Below, piece by piece: positions 34,183 through 43,680 of a stretch of DNA of 64,000 nucleotides. Source of the stretch: BJ22 sp021298375 (GTDB taxonomy: Bacteria; Planctomycetota; Planctomycetia; Pirellulales; Pirellulaceae). The position numbers and the translations under genes are program-made. The DNA lies in assembly GCA_046343015.1 (NCBI GenBank), contig JBKDOL010000107.1, positions 20,969-84,968 on the forward strand, in the 5' to 3' direction. The first letter of the stretch is position 1. Every line of letters starts with the position of its first letter. The notes under the pieces are model-generated. The model was given only the letters and a program-made list of their open reading frames with translations. It was not told the origin of the DNA and ran no database searches.

Positions 34183-34835
34183 TTTTTTCGCCAGCTTAGG
34201 TAACGGCTCCCGGAGAGTTCAAGCTCGACAGGAAGTTCTTCTCGGCCCGCCGCTCTCAAGGCCAGTTTTCCTCCAGTGCGGCGCTGTCCACCAGGCGCCC
34301 GCCCAGGAGCGTCCTCGGCGTATTCGCTCGACTTGGACGCAATTTCCCAGCAGGGAAATCAGGCAGGTTCCTCAATCCGCGTTGCCGGCCCCTCGGAAAA
34401 ATGAAATAATCGAGACCCGTCGAAGAGAATTGGTGAGATTGGGGGAAACGGGCAAATCACCAACCAATTTTTTGTAAGCCCGCCGTGAATTTGACGGCGG
34501 TTGGAAGCTTGGCTGGCTAACCGCCCGAGTGGGCGTTCAAGTCAGCCGTGCCATTCAACCGGCCACCGGTTTGCAACTGTCGTTTCGTTACCGATTTTCT
34601 CCCGACACTAGTCGTGCACCGAAAACTGTGAACCGAAAATTCGCGTTCGCGGTGGGGACCGCCAGGCAACCACTCGCCTGTTACGTTCACCTTAACCCCT
34701 TTCCTGTGCCGTCGCCTGACGGTCACAGGGCCCTGGGTCCCGAAGTTAATGGGCCCGAAGTTAATCGCCCCGAAATCAGCTGAACCGCTGACCAAGCGTT
34801 GAGTTTTTCGAAACAGGTATTTTCCAGGATCCGAG
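34183..34835. other. 650-bp spacer with hairpin, no gene seen
   Basis: No coding frame is supported. At 34480-34500 CCGCCGT and ACGGCGG form a perfect 7-bp stem, and the surrounding CCAACC (34460) and GGTTGG (34499) can extend it; no T-run follows on the plus strand. A 15-bp repeat CCCGAAGTTAATGGG/CGC lies at 34739-34768, close to the next gene. Confidence 0.5.
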
Positions 34836-35783
34836 ATGAAGCACGCCGTCTGGTTGCATGTTCACGTCCCCAAGGCTGGCGGTTCGACTCTCCGCCAGTT
34901 GATGAACCGGAACTTCGGCAAGGGCTACTACAACTCCAACTCACTGTTGGAAACCAAGCAGTACACCCGGGAAGATGTCAGCGAGATCATCCGTTGCCAC
35001 CCCTGGGTTCGGTGCTTTTCCGATCACAAACTGTCTCTGGACCTTCCGTATCATCACGAAAACGCAGATGTCTATGCCATCTGCTTTGTCCGGGATCCGG
35101 TCGAGCGATTCGTGTCGCGTTATTTTTTTCATCGCCATCACGAGGAAGTCGCCTGCATCGCCCAGCGGATGTCGTTTCGCGATTTCGCCAATGCAGAACT
35201 GGTCCAGCAATACGTGCATCCCCAAACCAACAGCCAGATTTACTTCCTGAATGGCGGCCGTTCTTCCGACGACCTCTCCATTATCCATCAAGCCATCGAA
35301 ACGGGTCGGGCATTCCTGTTTCCAATCGAACGCTTTGACGAAGCTTGTATCTGCCTCGAGAGGGTCTTTCCTGAATTTTTTAACGACCTCTCCTACGTGC
35401 GGACAAACGTTTCCAAAAAAGATGAGCAAATCAGCCCTGAAGACCGCGACTTCGTCTTTCGCTACCTGAAATCCGACATGCCGGTTTTCGACTTGGCCCA
35501 CCAGCAACTCGATCTGATGCTTGCCCGCGCTTTCCGCTCGACGGAAGACAGCCAAGCCTCATTAGCCGAGTTCCAGGATCGCTGCTCGCGGAGATTTCAC
35601 AACTTCCATCCGCCCCGACCGCGCGATGCTGCGCCGCTTCCCACCGATGCGGCTACTGAAACTCCCGTTCCCGCCTCCGCCGCGGACAAACCATCCACTG
35701 GCAACTCGGCAACTGAAAACTCGGCAACTGAAAACTCCTTGGCTGGCGAAGCCTTGACAGGCGAAACGGAAGCCTCGGTCTAG
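34836..35783 (+). CDS. Sulfotransferase-like protein
   Basis: 315 residues. The sulfate-donor (PAPS) binding elements of the sulfotransferase-2 type are visible: 5'-phosphosulfate loop HVHVPKAGGSTLRQLM (residues 8-23) and 3'-phosphate motif CFVRDPVERFVSRYFF (83-98). It lacks a signal peptide, so it is cytosolic or membrane-anchored at most. The acceptor is unknown; carbohydrate sulfation is common in the family. The last 70 residues are low-complexity Pro/Ala/Thr/Asn-rich with an exact GNSATENSATENS duplication (15-bp DNA repeat). AGGA six bases upstream supports the ATG at 34836. Confidence 0.85.
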   Translation: MKHAVWLHVHVPKAGGSTLRQLMNRNFGKGYYNSNSLLETKQYTREDVSEIIRCHPWVRCFSDHKLSLDLPYHHENADVYAICFVRDPVERFVSRYFFHRHHEEVACIAQRMSFRDFANAELVQQYVHPQTNSQIYFLNGGRSSDDLSIIHQAIETGRAFLFPIERFDEACICLERVFPEFFNDLSYVRTNVSKKDEQISPEDRDFVFRYLKSDMPVFDLAHQQLDLMLARAFRSTEDSQASLAEFQDRCSRRFHNFHPPRPRDAAPLPTDAATETPVPASAADKPSTGNSATENSATENSLAGEALTGETEASV

Positions 35784-35854
35784 CTCGGCCAATCCGATCG
35801 CTCGATCGAACCGACTGGGGAACCTCCGCCTGCCCCTGAAGCATTAGCTTCCCA

Positions 35855-35896
35855 ACCGACCCTGCCAAACCGACCCCGCCTAACCGATCCCGCCAA
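35855..35896. repeat. 14-bp tandem array, three units
   Basis: ACCGACCCTGCCAA, ACCGACCCCGCCTA and ACCGATCCCGCCAA are directly adjacent (35855, 35869, 35883). Confidence 0.85.
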
Positions 35897-36003
35897 ACAC
35901 CTTTCCAAGCCAGCGATGTCCGCATCGCCTGGCGTTGCGGTTATCAGTGTCGCAGGCCTGCCGCGAATTGCCCGCCGACTTAGTCTGTGACGCTTCCGGC
36001 GAC

Positions 36004-36040
36004 AAAAAAAACCCGCAGCCAGTTGCACTGGCCGCGGGTT
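36004..36040 (-). terminator. Intrinsic terminator of the AT-hook gene
   Basis: AACCCGC/GCGGGTT and GCCAG/CTGGC pair around a five-base loop, with one mismatch between the two stems; the minus strand then has T7-T8 (36004-36011). It lies about 160 bases after the AT-hook protein stop. Confidence 0.9.
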
Positions 36041-36163
36041 GTGAGCATTGATTTCAAATTGAATGCAGTCTGGACCGGCCGCTCGAAACCAGCCGTCTCT
36101 GCAAGGTCACGCTATCACCGGCCGTATCAGATAGGCCGCAAACGGCTTTTCACCGATCCGCGT

Positions 36164-36214
36164 CACTCAAACTGACGCGTGAATTAAACTGACGCGTGAA
36201 TTAAACTAACGCGT
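36164..36214. repeat. 17-bp tandem array overlapping a gene end
   Basis: GAATTAAACTGACGCGT (36181) with near copies at 36164 and 36198. The rightmost unit contains the last codons and the stop codon of the AT-hook gene, so the array looks like duplication of that gene's 3' end into the downstream spacer. Confidence 0.9.
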
Positions 36215-36584
36215 CAATCAATTGCTTGGCAGCGTTGGCATTGCCCATCTGGCTGACCAACTGCTTGGCCAGTTTCAATTCCTCAAAGCCAAAGCGGCCA
36301 GTCGCCGACTTGGCAACCGCCGTCGACTTGGCGGCCGCAGCCTTCTTGCCGGAACCAGCCGGACGGCCGCGGCGTTTCTTTTGAGGAGCAGCCTCGCCGG
36401 CGCCTTCTGCGGCCGCGCCGTCGCCAGCCTTTCGCAGCTTGCTCAGGATCATGCTGATATAAGCAGGACCCGCCGTGATTCCCTTCGACTTGAGCGCTTC
36501 TGAGATCGCTTTGGGCTTGTCGCTGGGAAATTGCTCGTAATGTTCTCGAATTGCCAAAGACTTGTTCTTTTTGCGCTTGGCCAT
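36201..36584 (-). CDS. AT-hook nucleoid-type protein
   Basis: 127 residues from the ATG at 36582-36584 (AAAGG upstream). The N-terminus is very basic (MAKRKKNKSLAIREHYEQFP) followed by a helical segment with KPKAISEALKSKGITAGPAYISMIL that resembles a small helix-turn-helix. A central AT-hook is clear: KKRRGRPAGSGKKAAAAK (about 75-92, RGRP core). The C-terminal FGFEELKLAKQLVSQMG and QLIDALV look helical and may oligomerise. I infer a DNA-binding chromatin-like role. The 3' end is embedded in a 17-bp tandem array, and a terminator lies at 36004-36040. Confidence 0.8.
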   Translation of the reverse strand: MAKRKKNKSLAIREHYEQFPSDKPKAISEALKSKGITAGPAYISMILSKLRKAGDGAAAEGAGEAAPQKKRRGRPAGSGKKAAAAKSTAVAKSATGRFGFEELKLAKQLVSQMGNANAAKQLIDALV

Positions 36585-36855
36585 CAAACCATACCTTTCT
36601 TGAGAAGACCGACCCGACTGGGTCAAAAACCGGAATCTGCAGCGGTCTTATCCTTGCCACCGCCTCTGCCCGCGATTTTTACTGGGGAACCTGACCCTTG
36701 TAAAATTTTGTTCGCTGCCGACCTGCCATGCCATCGGGCGAAAAACGTTTCCCTCCCGACAGATTCCTAATCAAAGTTGTTCGTCCGTCGATCATCATTC
36801 AGCCCGCGAAATTTGTCAACCGCGGGAAACTATATCAATAAATAGCGAGCTGTAT

Positions 36856-39384
36856 TTATTCAGCATTTTCAAGCAGCAGGTGTTTGAAAAAACTATTTTT
36901 AATCCAATAAAACAATAATATCAGCCAGCAGAATATGGAAATTGCGAGACACCAATACACCCCGGAAGGTGAGTAGAAAAATTGTAATTCGTAACGCCCC
37001 GGCTCTAACCAGACACCTCGCAACCAATTCCCGACGCGGATGCAGGAGAGGTCCAGGGGGCGATCGCGATTCAGCTCCTTGCCCGCAACCCGCCAACCGG
37101 GGGCGAAGCCTTCCGAGAGAAAGACGACCCCGGCCTGTGCGAGCTCAAGCTCCACCGAAACCGTCTGCGTCGTCCGCTGAGTAACTCGCCCCACCCCCTG
37201 CAAACTCGGCTCGCCCTCGTTCGTCACCACCTGACCCGTTTCGCTTTCAATCAATCCCAGCCGAAATCGCTCGATGCCATCGACCCCACTTACTTCCGCT
37301 GTCGTCCGCGGATTGACGAGGCTCCAGACGCGATCACTCTCAAACAGGATTTGCTTGGTCAGTAATTCTCCCCCGTCAGCTCTGGCAGGTGTTTCCTGAG
37401 CTAGCCAGTCAAGGAAGACCTGCCAATCCCGTTGCTCGATGGTCGACGGAGCATTCAACATCCGCTCGCCCCAAAGCCAGTGGACCCGCGGATAGGCTGC
37501 GGCGACTTCCCAGCGGACCACTTCGGCCAATCGCTCCGACGAACTCGTTTCGCGCCATGCCACGGGCGGTTGCGGGTCGCCCCAATAAACGGCTGCCGTG
37601 CGGGCTTGTGAGGGGAGGGGAGGCAAACTCACTCCCGCACACAGCCAGGCGTTTGCGAACAGCAACTCGGCGGCTGACAAGCCGAGGAGCGTCCACGGGT
37701 GCCACTTCGATTGGCTCGCGTCCGCATTCCGCAGAAGCGCCCAGAGAATCGTGCTGACCGTCAGAGTATGCCCCCCGGCCAGGACCAACTGCCAGCGAAA
37801 CGTCGCGCTGGAGAATGGTCCAAACCATTCGTCACCGGCAGCCACCTCTTCCAGTCGGGCCCAAGGGAAGCTCCAGGCCACAATCAACAGCGTCGCCGAT
37901 AGACCAAGCACCCCGCCCGCCAACCACTGGATCCTGCGCCGCGCGGTGCTTGCCGCGGTCGCATCCGTCTCCGTCAACGCTCCCCAGCCGCACCCTCCCA
38001 GAACCGCAATCGCAAGTGTCGCCAAAATTAACAGCTTGGCCGGATATCGAAACCAGGCGTATCCCGGCACGAGGCAAACCAGCCACCAGTAAACGCCTCC
38101 GACAGCCCGGTTGACGCCCTCCAGTGGGGTCCACCATCCTGTCGCCAAACCGATTTCATTCCAGAGCCAAACGGGACCGTACCAACCCCAAGAGCCAAAG
38201 AGGGCCACACCTGCAACCACTCCCAGCCAACGCAGCTCGCGGCGACACAGGGCAACCATTGCCAAGAGCAGAGGAGCGAGGCCCTGATATAAACTCGGCT
38301 GCCACATCCGGCCCGCACCCGGAAGACTGCTGGCCCAATGCGTCCACTCTGGAAAGGGACGCCCCGAACTGCCCGGCCAGATCCATTCGCCCAGCGTCCA
38401 AGGCGGTTGACTGAATTCATCAATATCAGCTTGATGCGAGCCGGGCTCGGGCTCGCGCCAGAGGCCCGCCAACGATTGCGGCTGGCCCGTCCGCCAAGTC
38501 GCCATCAGCCACTCGGCAACCGAGCGCGGTGCGCTGAAATCAACCCGCGAGCTGGCGGCACTCAGCTGCCAACTCGGCAAAATCTGAACTGCGGCCAGTG
38601 CCGCGACCAGTCCGGTTGTCGCCAACCAGGCGACCGCCGCCCGGCCGGTGGCCTGCCACCGCTGCCTTGACTCGTTCCAGCCCCACCAGCACCAGCTTCC
38701 GGCAGCCAGCAGCAGCAGATTTCCAGCCATCTGCGGATCCCCTCCCAGGATCATCAGCGCCGCGACAGCCGCCGTGCCAAGCACTGCCCGCGTCTTGCCA
38801 GACGGTTCGCGCCAATATCTCAGAGCGGCAAGCCCCCAAGGCAGCCAAGCTGCGCTGACCAGATAAACGGCATTCGTCGCCGCAAACAGGACTGGCCCCG
38901 CCAAGCCATAACTCAATGTCGCCAGGCCGCGTCCAGGCCAAGCTGCTCCAAACCGCCCGGCCAGCGTTCCCGCTCCCCACCCCGCCAACCAAACATGCGC
39001 TGCGAGATACCATCCGTAGCGAGCCTCAAATGAGGTCCAGCGCATCCAGAACAGAAATTTGCCCGGATAAAACAGGGAACTGGTTCCCTCCGCCAAATGA
39101 GAGCGGCCCAGTCCATCGTGAGGATTCCAGAGCGGCACCTCACCTGCCGCCCAAATTGCGTCAGCCCAGCGAAACATCGGCCAGTAGAACTGCACCGAGT
39201 CGCGATAGCCGACCAGCGCCATGCCGCGGAGGAAAGGCCAAAAAAGAGCGACCACAATGACGGTCCAGCCGATCAGACACAGCGCGTTGGCAAGCCCTTC
39301 ACGGCCGTTTGAATGCTGCGAGCGCACGAATGGCGACTGATTTCGGCGCGACTGTGGATTGACGTCCTCATCCCGCGGAATCAT
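36856..39384 (-). CDS. YfhO-like multi-pass membrane protein
   Basis: 842 residues from the ATG at 39382-39384 (GGAG about ten bases upstream). About twelve to thirteen hydrophobic segments alternate with loops; the first loop carries DSVQFYWPMFRWADAIWAAGEVPLWNPHDGLG, a pattern typical of the bacterial YfhO family (here cited in two pieces: DSVQFYWP and PLWNPHDGLG). The last 200 residues are a soluble beta-rich part ending in a final helix, also typical. YfhO-type proteins are linked to glycosylation of lipoteichoic acid or other surface polymers; the substrate here is unknown. It is 18 bases after the DUF1501 gene and so probably its operon partner. Trp content is high. Confidence 0.85.
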   Translation of the reverse strand: MIPRDEDVNPQSRRNQSPFVRSQHSNGREGLANALCLIGWTVIVVALFWPFLRGMALVGYRDSVQFYWPMFRWADAIWAAGEVPLWNPHDGLGRSHLAEGTSSLFYPGKFLFWMRWTSFEARYGWYLAAHVWLAGWGAGTLAGRFGAAWPGRGLATLSYGLAGPVLFAATNAVYLVSAAWLPWGLAALRYWREPSGKTRAVLGTAAVAALMILGGDPQMAGNLLLLAAGSWCWWGWNESRQRWQATGRAAVAWLATTGLVAALAAVQILPSWQLSAASSRVDFSAPRSVAEWLMATWRTGQPQSLAGLWREPEPGSHQADIDEFSQPPWTLGEWIWPGSSGRPFPEWTHWASSLPGAGRMWQPSLYQGLAPLLLAMVALCRRELRWLGVVAGVALFGSWGWYGPVWLWNEIGLATGWWTPLEGVNRAVGGVYWWLVCLVPGYAWFRYPAKLLILATLAIAVLGGCGWGALTETDATAASTARRRIQWLAGGVLGLSATLLIVAWSFPWARLEEVAAGDEWFGPFSSATFRWQLVLAGGHTLTVSTILWALLRNADASQSKWHPWTLLGLSAAELLFANAWLCAGVSLPPLPSQARTAAVYWGDPQPPVAWRETSSSERLAEVVRWEVAAAYPRVHWLWGERMLNAPSTIEQRDWQVFLDWLAQETPARADGGELLTKQILFESDRVWSLVNPRTTAEVSGVDGIERFRLGLIESETGQVVTNEGEPSLQGVGRVTQRTTQTVSVELELAQAGVVFLSEGFAPGWRVAGKELNRDRPLDLSCIRVGNWLRGVWLEPGRYELQFFYSPSGVYWCLAISIFCWLILLFYWIKNSFFKHLLLENAE

Positions 39385-39402
39385 GCCCAAGCGTCTCCGG
39401 GC

Positions 39403-40893
39403 TCAGCCATCGAGCAACTCGCGAATGATTCGGCCTTCATCCGTTGGACCAATCCAGCGCGACTGCAGTCCTTGAAAGGGGTAAGAAAGCCGATAGGGGT
39501 CGAGCCCGAGGCAGTGCAGCAAGGTTGCCTGCAGGTCCCTCACAGAGAGTTTGCCATCGGTAATGAAGTAGCCGAAGTCATCAGTCTCACCGTAGGAGAG
39601 CCCCGGCTTCATGCCCCCTCCGGCGAAGAACATCGTAAAGGCGTGGGGGTGGTGATCGCGACCAAGGTGAGTCGATCCGCCTCGGGCTTCATTCATCGAG
39701 GTCCGCCCAAACTCACCACCCCAAATCACAAGGGTTTCATCCAGCAGGCCTCGCTGCTTGAGGTCGCTGATCAATGCGGCAACTGGCCGATCCATCTCCT
39801 TGCACTTTTTCGGCAAGTGCGTCACAAGGTCATCATGGGGACCAGTTCCGTGCACGTCCCACCCCCAATCAAAGAGCTGCACAAACCTGACCCCTTGCTC
39901 CACCAGACGCCGAGCGAGCAAACAGTTATTCGCAAAGGTTCCTTGGCCCGGGGTCGCACCGTACATCTCCAGCGTCGCCGCAGTCTCCCGGGAAATATCC
40001 ATTAACTCCGGGGCCGCGACTTGCATCCGGTAAGCCAACTCGTACTGCTCGATCCGGGTCACGGTCTCCGGGTCCCCAAACTGCTCTGACTGAAGTTGAT
40101 TCAGCCGGCTCAGCGTGTCGAGGCTGTCGCGGCGAATCTCGCGAGTCATGCCGGGCGGATTGGAAAGGAACAATATCGGCTCTCCTCCCGATCGACACTG
40201 CACTCCCTGGTGGACTCCCGGCAGGAAGCCGCTGCCCCAGACCTGCTTGCCAGCCGAGGGATTAGAACCGCCGGAAACCAAGACGACGAATCCCGGCAAA
40301 TTCTGATTCTCGCTCCCCAAGCCATAAGTTACCCAACTGCCGAAGCTGGGATAGCCAGACCGGGCATTTCCCGTGTGCAGGAACAACTCGGCCGGTGCGT
40401 GATTGAACTGCTCTGTATACAAGGAGTGGACAAAGGTCAGATCATCTGCCAGCCCGGCCAAGTGCGGGACCAATTCAGAAAAGACCTGCCCCGATTGGCC
40501 GTACCGACCGAATTTGTACAACGGTCCAAGTAACTTTGGATGACCTTGAATAAAGGCAAACTTCTGGTCCTTGAGGAGCGAATCCGGGCAAGGCTGCATG
40601 TGCCGCTTGGCCAATTCGGGCTTGTCGTCGAAAAGCTCCAATTGGGAAGGCGACCCCGCCAGATGCAGGTAGATCACATTCTTGGCCATCGGTCGGGCGT
40701 TGGAAGGCCGGGCAGGCAAATCGGCAGCCTGCAGGCGACCTGCCTGCGGTCCAGCCAACAGCGCTGCAGCCACAGCGCCCAGTCCAATCGGGCTCCGCTG
40801 CAGAAAATGCCGCCGCGTCTGCTGCTGGAGAAGCGCCTCTCGCGGAGTCGCCGGTCCACCTGCCATCTCTTTCCGCCTCATGACTCGTCTCAT
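39403..40893 (-). CDS. DUF1501 protein with twin-arginine signal
   Basis: 496 residues. N-terminal RRHFLQRSPIGLGAVAAALLAG is a twin-arginine export signal. The body matches DUF1501, a sulfatase-fold family that is abundant in planctomycetes: LHLAGSPSQLELFDDKPEL, GNARSGYPSFGSWVTYGLG, and near the end WGGEFGRTSMNEARGG, GRDHHPHAFTMFFAGGGMKPG. Function is unproven; family members nearly always sit next to PSD1 cytochromes, as here (7 bases after it). AGGA five bases upstream supports the ATG at 40891-40893. A second ATG four codons later is possible. Confidence 0.93.
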   Translation of the reverse strand: MRRVMRRKEMAGGPATPREALLQQQTRRHFLQRSPIGLGAVAAALLAGPQAGRLQAADLPARPSNARPMAKNVIYLHLAGSPSQLELFDDKPELAKRHMQPCPDSLLKDQKFAFIQGHPKLLGPLYKFGRYGQSGQVFSELVPHLAGLADDLTFVHSLYTEQFNHAPAELFLHTGNARSGYPSFGSWVTYGLGSENQNLPGFVVLVSGGSNPSAGKQVWGSGFLPGVHQGVQCRSGGEPILFLSNPPGMTREIRRDSLDTLSRLNQLQSEQFGDPETVTRIEQYELAYRMQVAAPELMDISRETAATLEMYGATPGQGTFANNCLLARRLVEQGVRFVQLFDWGWDVHGTGPHDDLVTHLPKKCKEMDRPVAALISDLKQRGLLDETLVIWGGEFGRTSMNEARGGSTHLGRDHHPHAFTMFFAGGGMKPGLSYGETDDFGYFITDGKLSVRDLQATLLHCLGLDPYRLSYPFQGLQSRWIGPTDEGRIIRELLDG

Positions 40894-40900
40894 CTTGGTC

Positions 40901-43336
40901 CTAATTCCGCGTTAACGCTTCATCCAGGTTCAGGAGCACATTGGCCACCACGGTCCAAGCTGCCCGCTCAATCACATCAGTCTCGGAGACATCCCCGGCC
41001 GCTCCACTCATCGCCCGAGCCAACTCCGGCGCGGCGCGATAACGGGTCCGCTCCTGCTCAAGCAGACGCAGCACTTCAGCCTGCTCTTTTTCAGTCGCAG
41101 CCCGCGAAACCACCCACGTGAAAGCAAGGTCCATTCGCTCGGCATCGCAAGTCGCCGAAGCGTTCCGAATCCGCTCGGCCAATTTCTGAGCGCACTCAAT
41201 GTAAACCGGGTCATTCAAAGTCACGAATGCGGAGACGGGAGTATTCGTCCGGATTCGCCGAACAGTACAAACCGTGCGATTGGTTGCATCCAGCGCGAGG
41301 AATGACGGATAAGGATTGGTTCGCCGCAGCAACGTGTAGATTGCCCGTCGATAGCGATCCTCTCCCGGACTGGGATCCCAATCGAGCGATCCGCCGAAAG
41401 CCGATGACAATCCTGTTTTCGGTTGCGGCGGGTAGACTGGCGGACCATACATCTTGAGGGAGAGCAATCCAGCAGCCTGCAAGGCCGTATCGCGAATCTG
41501 CTCTGCGCTCAGCCGATATCTCGGACTTCGCGAGAGCAGTCGATTTTGCGGGTCGAGTTCCAATTTCTTCGGGGTGACCCGAGAGCCCTGCTGATAGGTT
41601 GCCGACATCACCATCAACTTAATCATGCGCTTCTGCGACCAACCGCTCGCGACGAACTCATCCGCCAGCCAATCGAGCAGTTCCGGGTGCGAAGGGAGGG
41701 CCCCCTGACTGCCGAAGTCGTCCAGTGTCTCCACCAGACCCTCGCCAAAGACCTGGGCCCAGATTCGGTTTACCGCCACTCGCGCCGTGAGAGGATGGCG
41801 ACGATCGACCAGCCACTCGGCTAACTGCAGGCGATTTTCTATGGGCTGGCCCTGCTGCAGAATCGCCGGAACTCCCGGCGTGACTTCATCGCCCGGGGTC
41901 AGGAACGAACCCCGAATGGAAATTCGAGTCTGGCGTCGGGACTCCGTTGGCAATTCCTGCATCACGGGCGTGGTCACCGGCTGAATACCGCCCAACTCTC
42001 CGCGCACCTCGGCCAATTCCCGATTCTCGCTCTCCAACTCCTTTTTCCACTCCGCCAATTCACGCTGCTCGGCCTCCGCCAGCGGACGCTCGGGTGTGTT
42101 TTCCGCCTCGCGGGCGGCGATGCGTTCGGCCAGCTTCCGCTCCGCGGCCTGGGTCTCCAACCGCTTCAGTCGCTCGTCCAACGTTGCCTTCCGCATCAGC
42201 TGCTCAGCTGTCCAGCTTTCATGCAATGGCGAATTGTCAGGTTGGTCGCGGTCAGCCGTTTGATTGAAAATCGCAAACAGGCGGTAGTACTCTTGCTGAG
42301 TGATCGGATCGAACTTGTGCGTATGGCACTGGGCGCACCCTACCGTCATTGCCAACCAAACCGTGCCGGTCGTATTGGTGCGGTCAACCACGGCGGCATG
42401 CCGGAATTCCTCGTCATCGGTACCACCCTCCGTGTTGGTCATGGTGTTGCGGTGGAATGCCGTCGCGATCCGTTGCTCTGCGGTTGGCTCAGGCAGCAAA
42501 TCACCCGCCAACTGCTCTCGAGTGAACTGGTCGAAAGGCAAATCGCGATTGAAAGCGTTGATCACCCAGTCGCGAAACTTCCAGATCGAACGGACTTCAT
42601 CCTGGGCGTACCCTTGCGAGTCGGCGTAACGGGCTGCATCCAACCACATCCGCGCCCAATGCTCACCAAAGGTCGGCTCGGCCAGCAGGCGGTCCACGAC
42701 CCGTTCATAGGCATCGGGGCGATTGTCCTCGACAAATTCCCGCAGCAACTCCGGGGGCGGGGACAATCCGGTCAAGTCGAGAGCCAGCCGCCGCAGCAAT
42801 CTCGCCCGCTCGGCTGGCGGCTCGGGCTCCAATCCCTCTGCTTCCAACTTGGCCAAAATAAATCGGTCGATCGGATTCCGGGCCCAATCCTTCCACTGGA
42901 CCTCGGGTTCCGCCGGTCGGCTGACTGCAAGATAAGCCCAATGCTGGTCGTATTCTGCCCCGCTGGCCAACCAGCGCCGAATCAAGTCCCGTTCGGAAGC
43001 GGTTAGGGCAGGACCATGCTCGGCCGGGGGCATCCGTTCCGACTCGTCAGGCGAGTTGATCCGGGTCCAGAGCAGGCTTTCCTCCGGTTTGCCCGGCACA
43101 ATGGCCGCTTCGCCGCTGTCACCCCGGCTGCGAGCCAGCTCAGCGGTATGGAATGCGACGCCACCCTCGCGGGTCGATTCGTCCGGTCCGTGGCAGGCAA
43201 AGCAATTTTTCGCCAAGATTGGCTGAATGTCTCGCGAATAGCGTACATCCTGAGCCCCCCACGAGCTCGTTGCCGCCAACGGTCCCCAAACGACAGATAG
43301 TGCTGCCATCAGCAGCCAAGCCAAGTTGGCTGGCAT
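40901..43336 (-). CDS. PSD1 (planctomycete cytochrome c, DUF1549/DUF1553) protein
   Basis: 811 residues if started at the ATG at 43334-43336; an alternative ATG at 43388-43390 would add 18 residues before the signal peptide. The signal peptide is MPANLAWLLMAALSVVWG. Residues about 35-115 are the PSC1 haem domain with NCFACHG. DUF1549 follows (WAYLAVSRP, NPIDRFILAKLEAEGLEPE, MWLDAARYADSQGY) and then DUF1553 (ILQQGQPIENRLQLAEWLVD, NRIWAQVFGEGLVETLDDFG). A helical 70-residue Glu/Arg-rich segment lies between them. This is a planctomycete hallmark family of unknown biochemical role, always paired with DUF1501. The next gene starts 7 bases downstream. Confidence 0.92.
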   Translation of the reverse strand: MPANLAWLLMAALSVVWGPLAATSSWGAQDVRYSRDIQPILAKNCFACHGPDESTREGGVAFHTAELARSRGDSGEAAIVPGKPEESLLWTRINSPDESERMPPAEHGPALTASERDLIRRWLASGAEYDQHWAYLAVSRPAEPEVQWKDWARNPIDRFILAKLEAEGLEPEPPAERARLLRRLALDLTGLSPPPELLREFVEDNRPDAYERVVDRLLAEPTFGEHWARMWLDAARYADSQGYAQDEVRSIWKFRDWVINAFNRDLPFDQFTREQLAGDLLPEPTAEQRIATAFHRNTMTNTEGGTDDEEFRHAAVVDRTNTTGTVWLAMTVGCAQCHTHKFDPITQQEYYRLFAIFNQTADRDQPDNSPLHESWTAEQLMRKATLDERLKRLETQAAERKLAERIAAREAENTPERPLAEAEQRELAEWKKELESENRELAEVRGELGGIQPVTTPVMQELPTESRRQTRISIRGSFLTPGDEVTPGVPAILQQGQPIENRLQLAEWLVDRRHPLTARVAVNRIWAQVFGEGLVETLDDFGSQGALPSHPELLDWLADEFVASGWSQKRMIKLMVMSATYQQGSRVTPKKLELDPQNRLLSRSPRYRLSAEQIRDTALQAAGLLSLKMYGPPVYPPQPKTGLSSAFGGSLDWDPSPGEDRYRRAIYTLLRRTNPYPSFLALDATNRTVCTVRRIRTNTPVSAFVTLNDPVYIECAQKLAERIRNASATCDAERMDLAFTWVVSRAATEKEQAEVLRLLEQERTRYRAAPELARAMSGAAGDVSETDVIERAAWTVVANVLLNLDEALTRN

Positions 43337-43680
43337 GATCTCCGCTTTTCGCCGGAAACCTGCCTTCAGTGCCCAAATTTCAGGATTCATGCTGTCGCCC
43401 AGTTTCCACGGTCTCGAAAGCCCGTCTGCCAAAGTTCGATTTCGGTCTCGCCAGCTGCAAAACGGCTCGCTCCATTCTAAACCGAAACTGCGGCAGCGGC
43501 ATCATTCTCCCCCAATTCGCCATTCACCGCATGAGGACGGCTGCTTTGCACCTGGATGGGAGCCCGTTGGTTTGACTCCGAACTGGCCGGGAGATTCGCA
43601 TGCCGCTCATCCGCGATGCCGCGTTTTGACTTTGGCCGATACAATTGGTGTCTTCTCCGAACACTCTCCGGACCCTTCGC
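43337..43680. other. Divergent spacer, no gene seen
   Basis: Between leftward PSD1 and rightward phosphatase genes; it should hold both promoters. No convincing hexamers or structures were recognised. Part of it would be coding if PSD1 starts at 43390. Confidence 0.4.

Larger units (their letters stand above)
35784..36200. other. Spacer with terminator and 14-bp repeats
   Basis: About 415 bases between convergent genes. Contents: the 14-bp array at 35855-35896, an intrinsic terminator at 36004-36040 and the 17-bp array at 36164-36214. No gene was seen. Confidence 0.6.
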
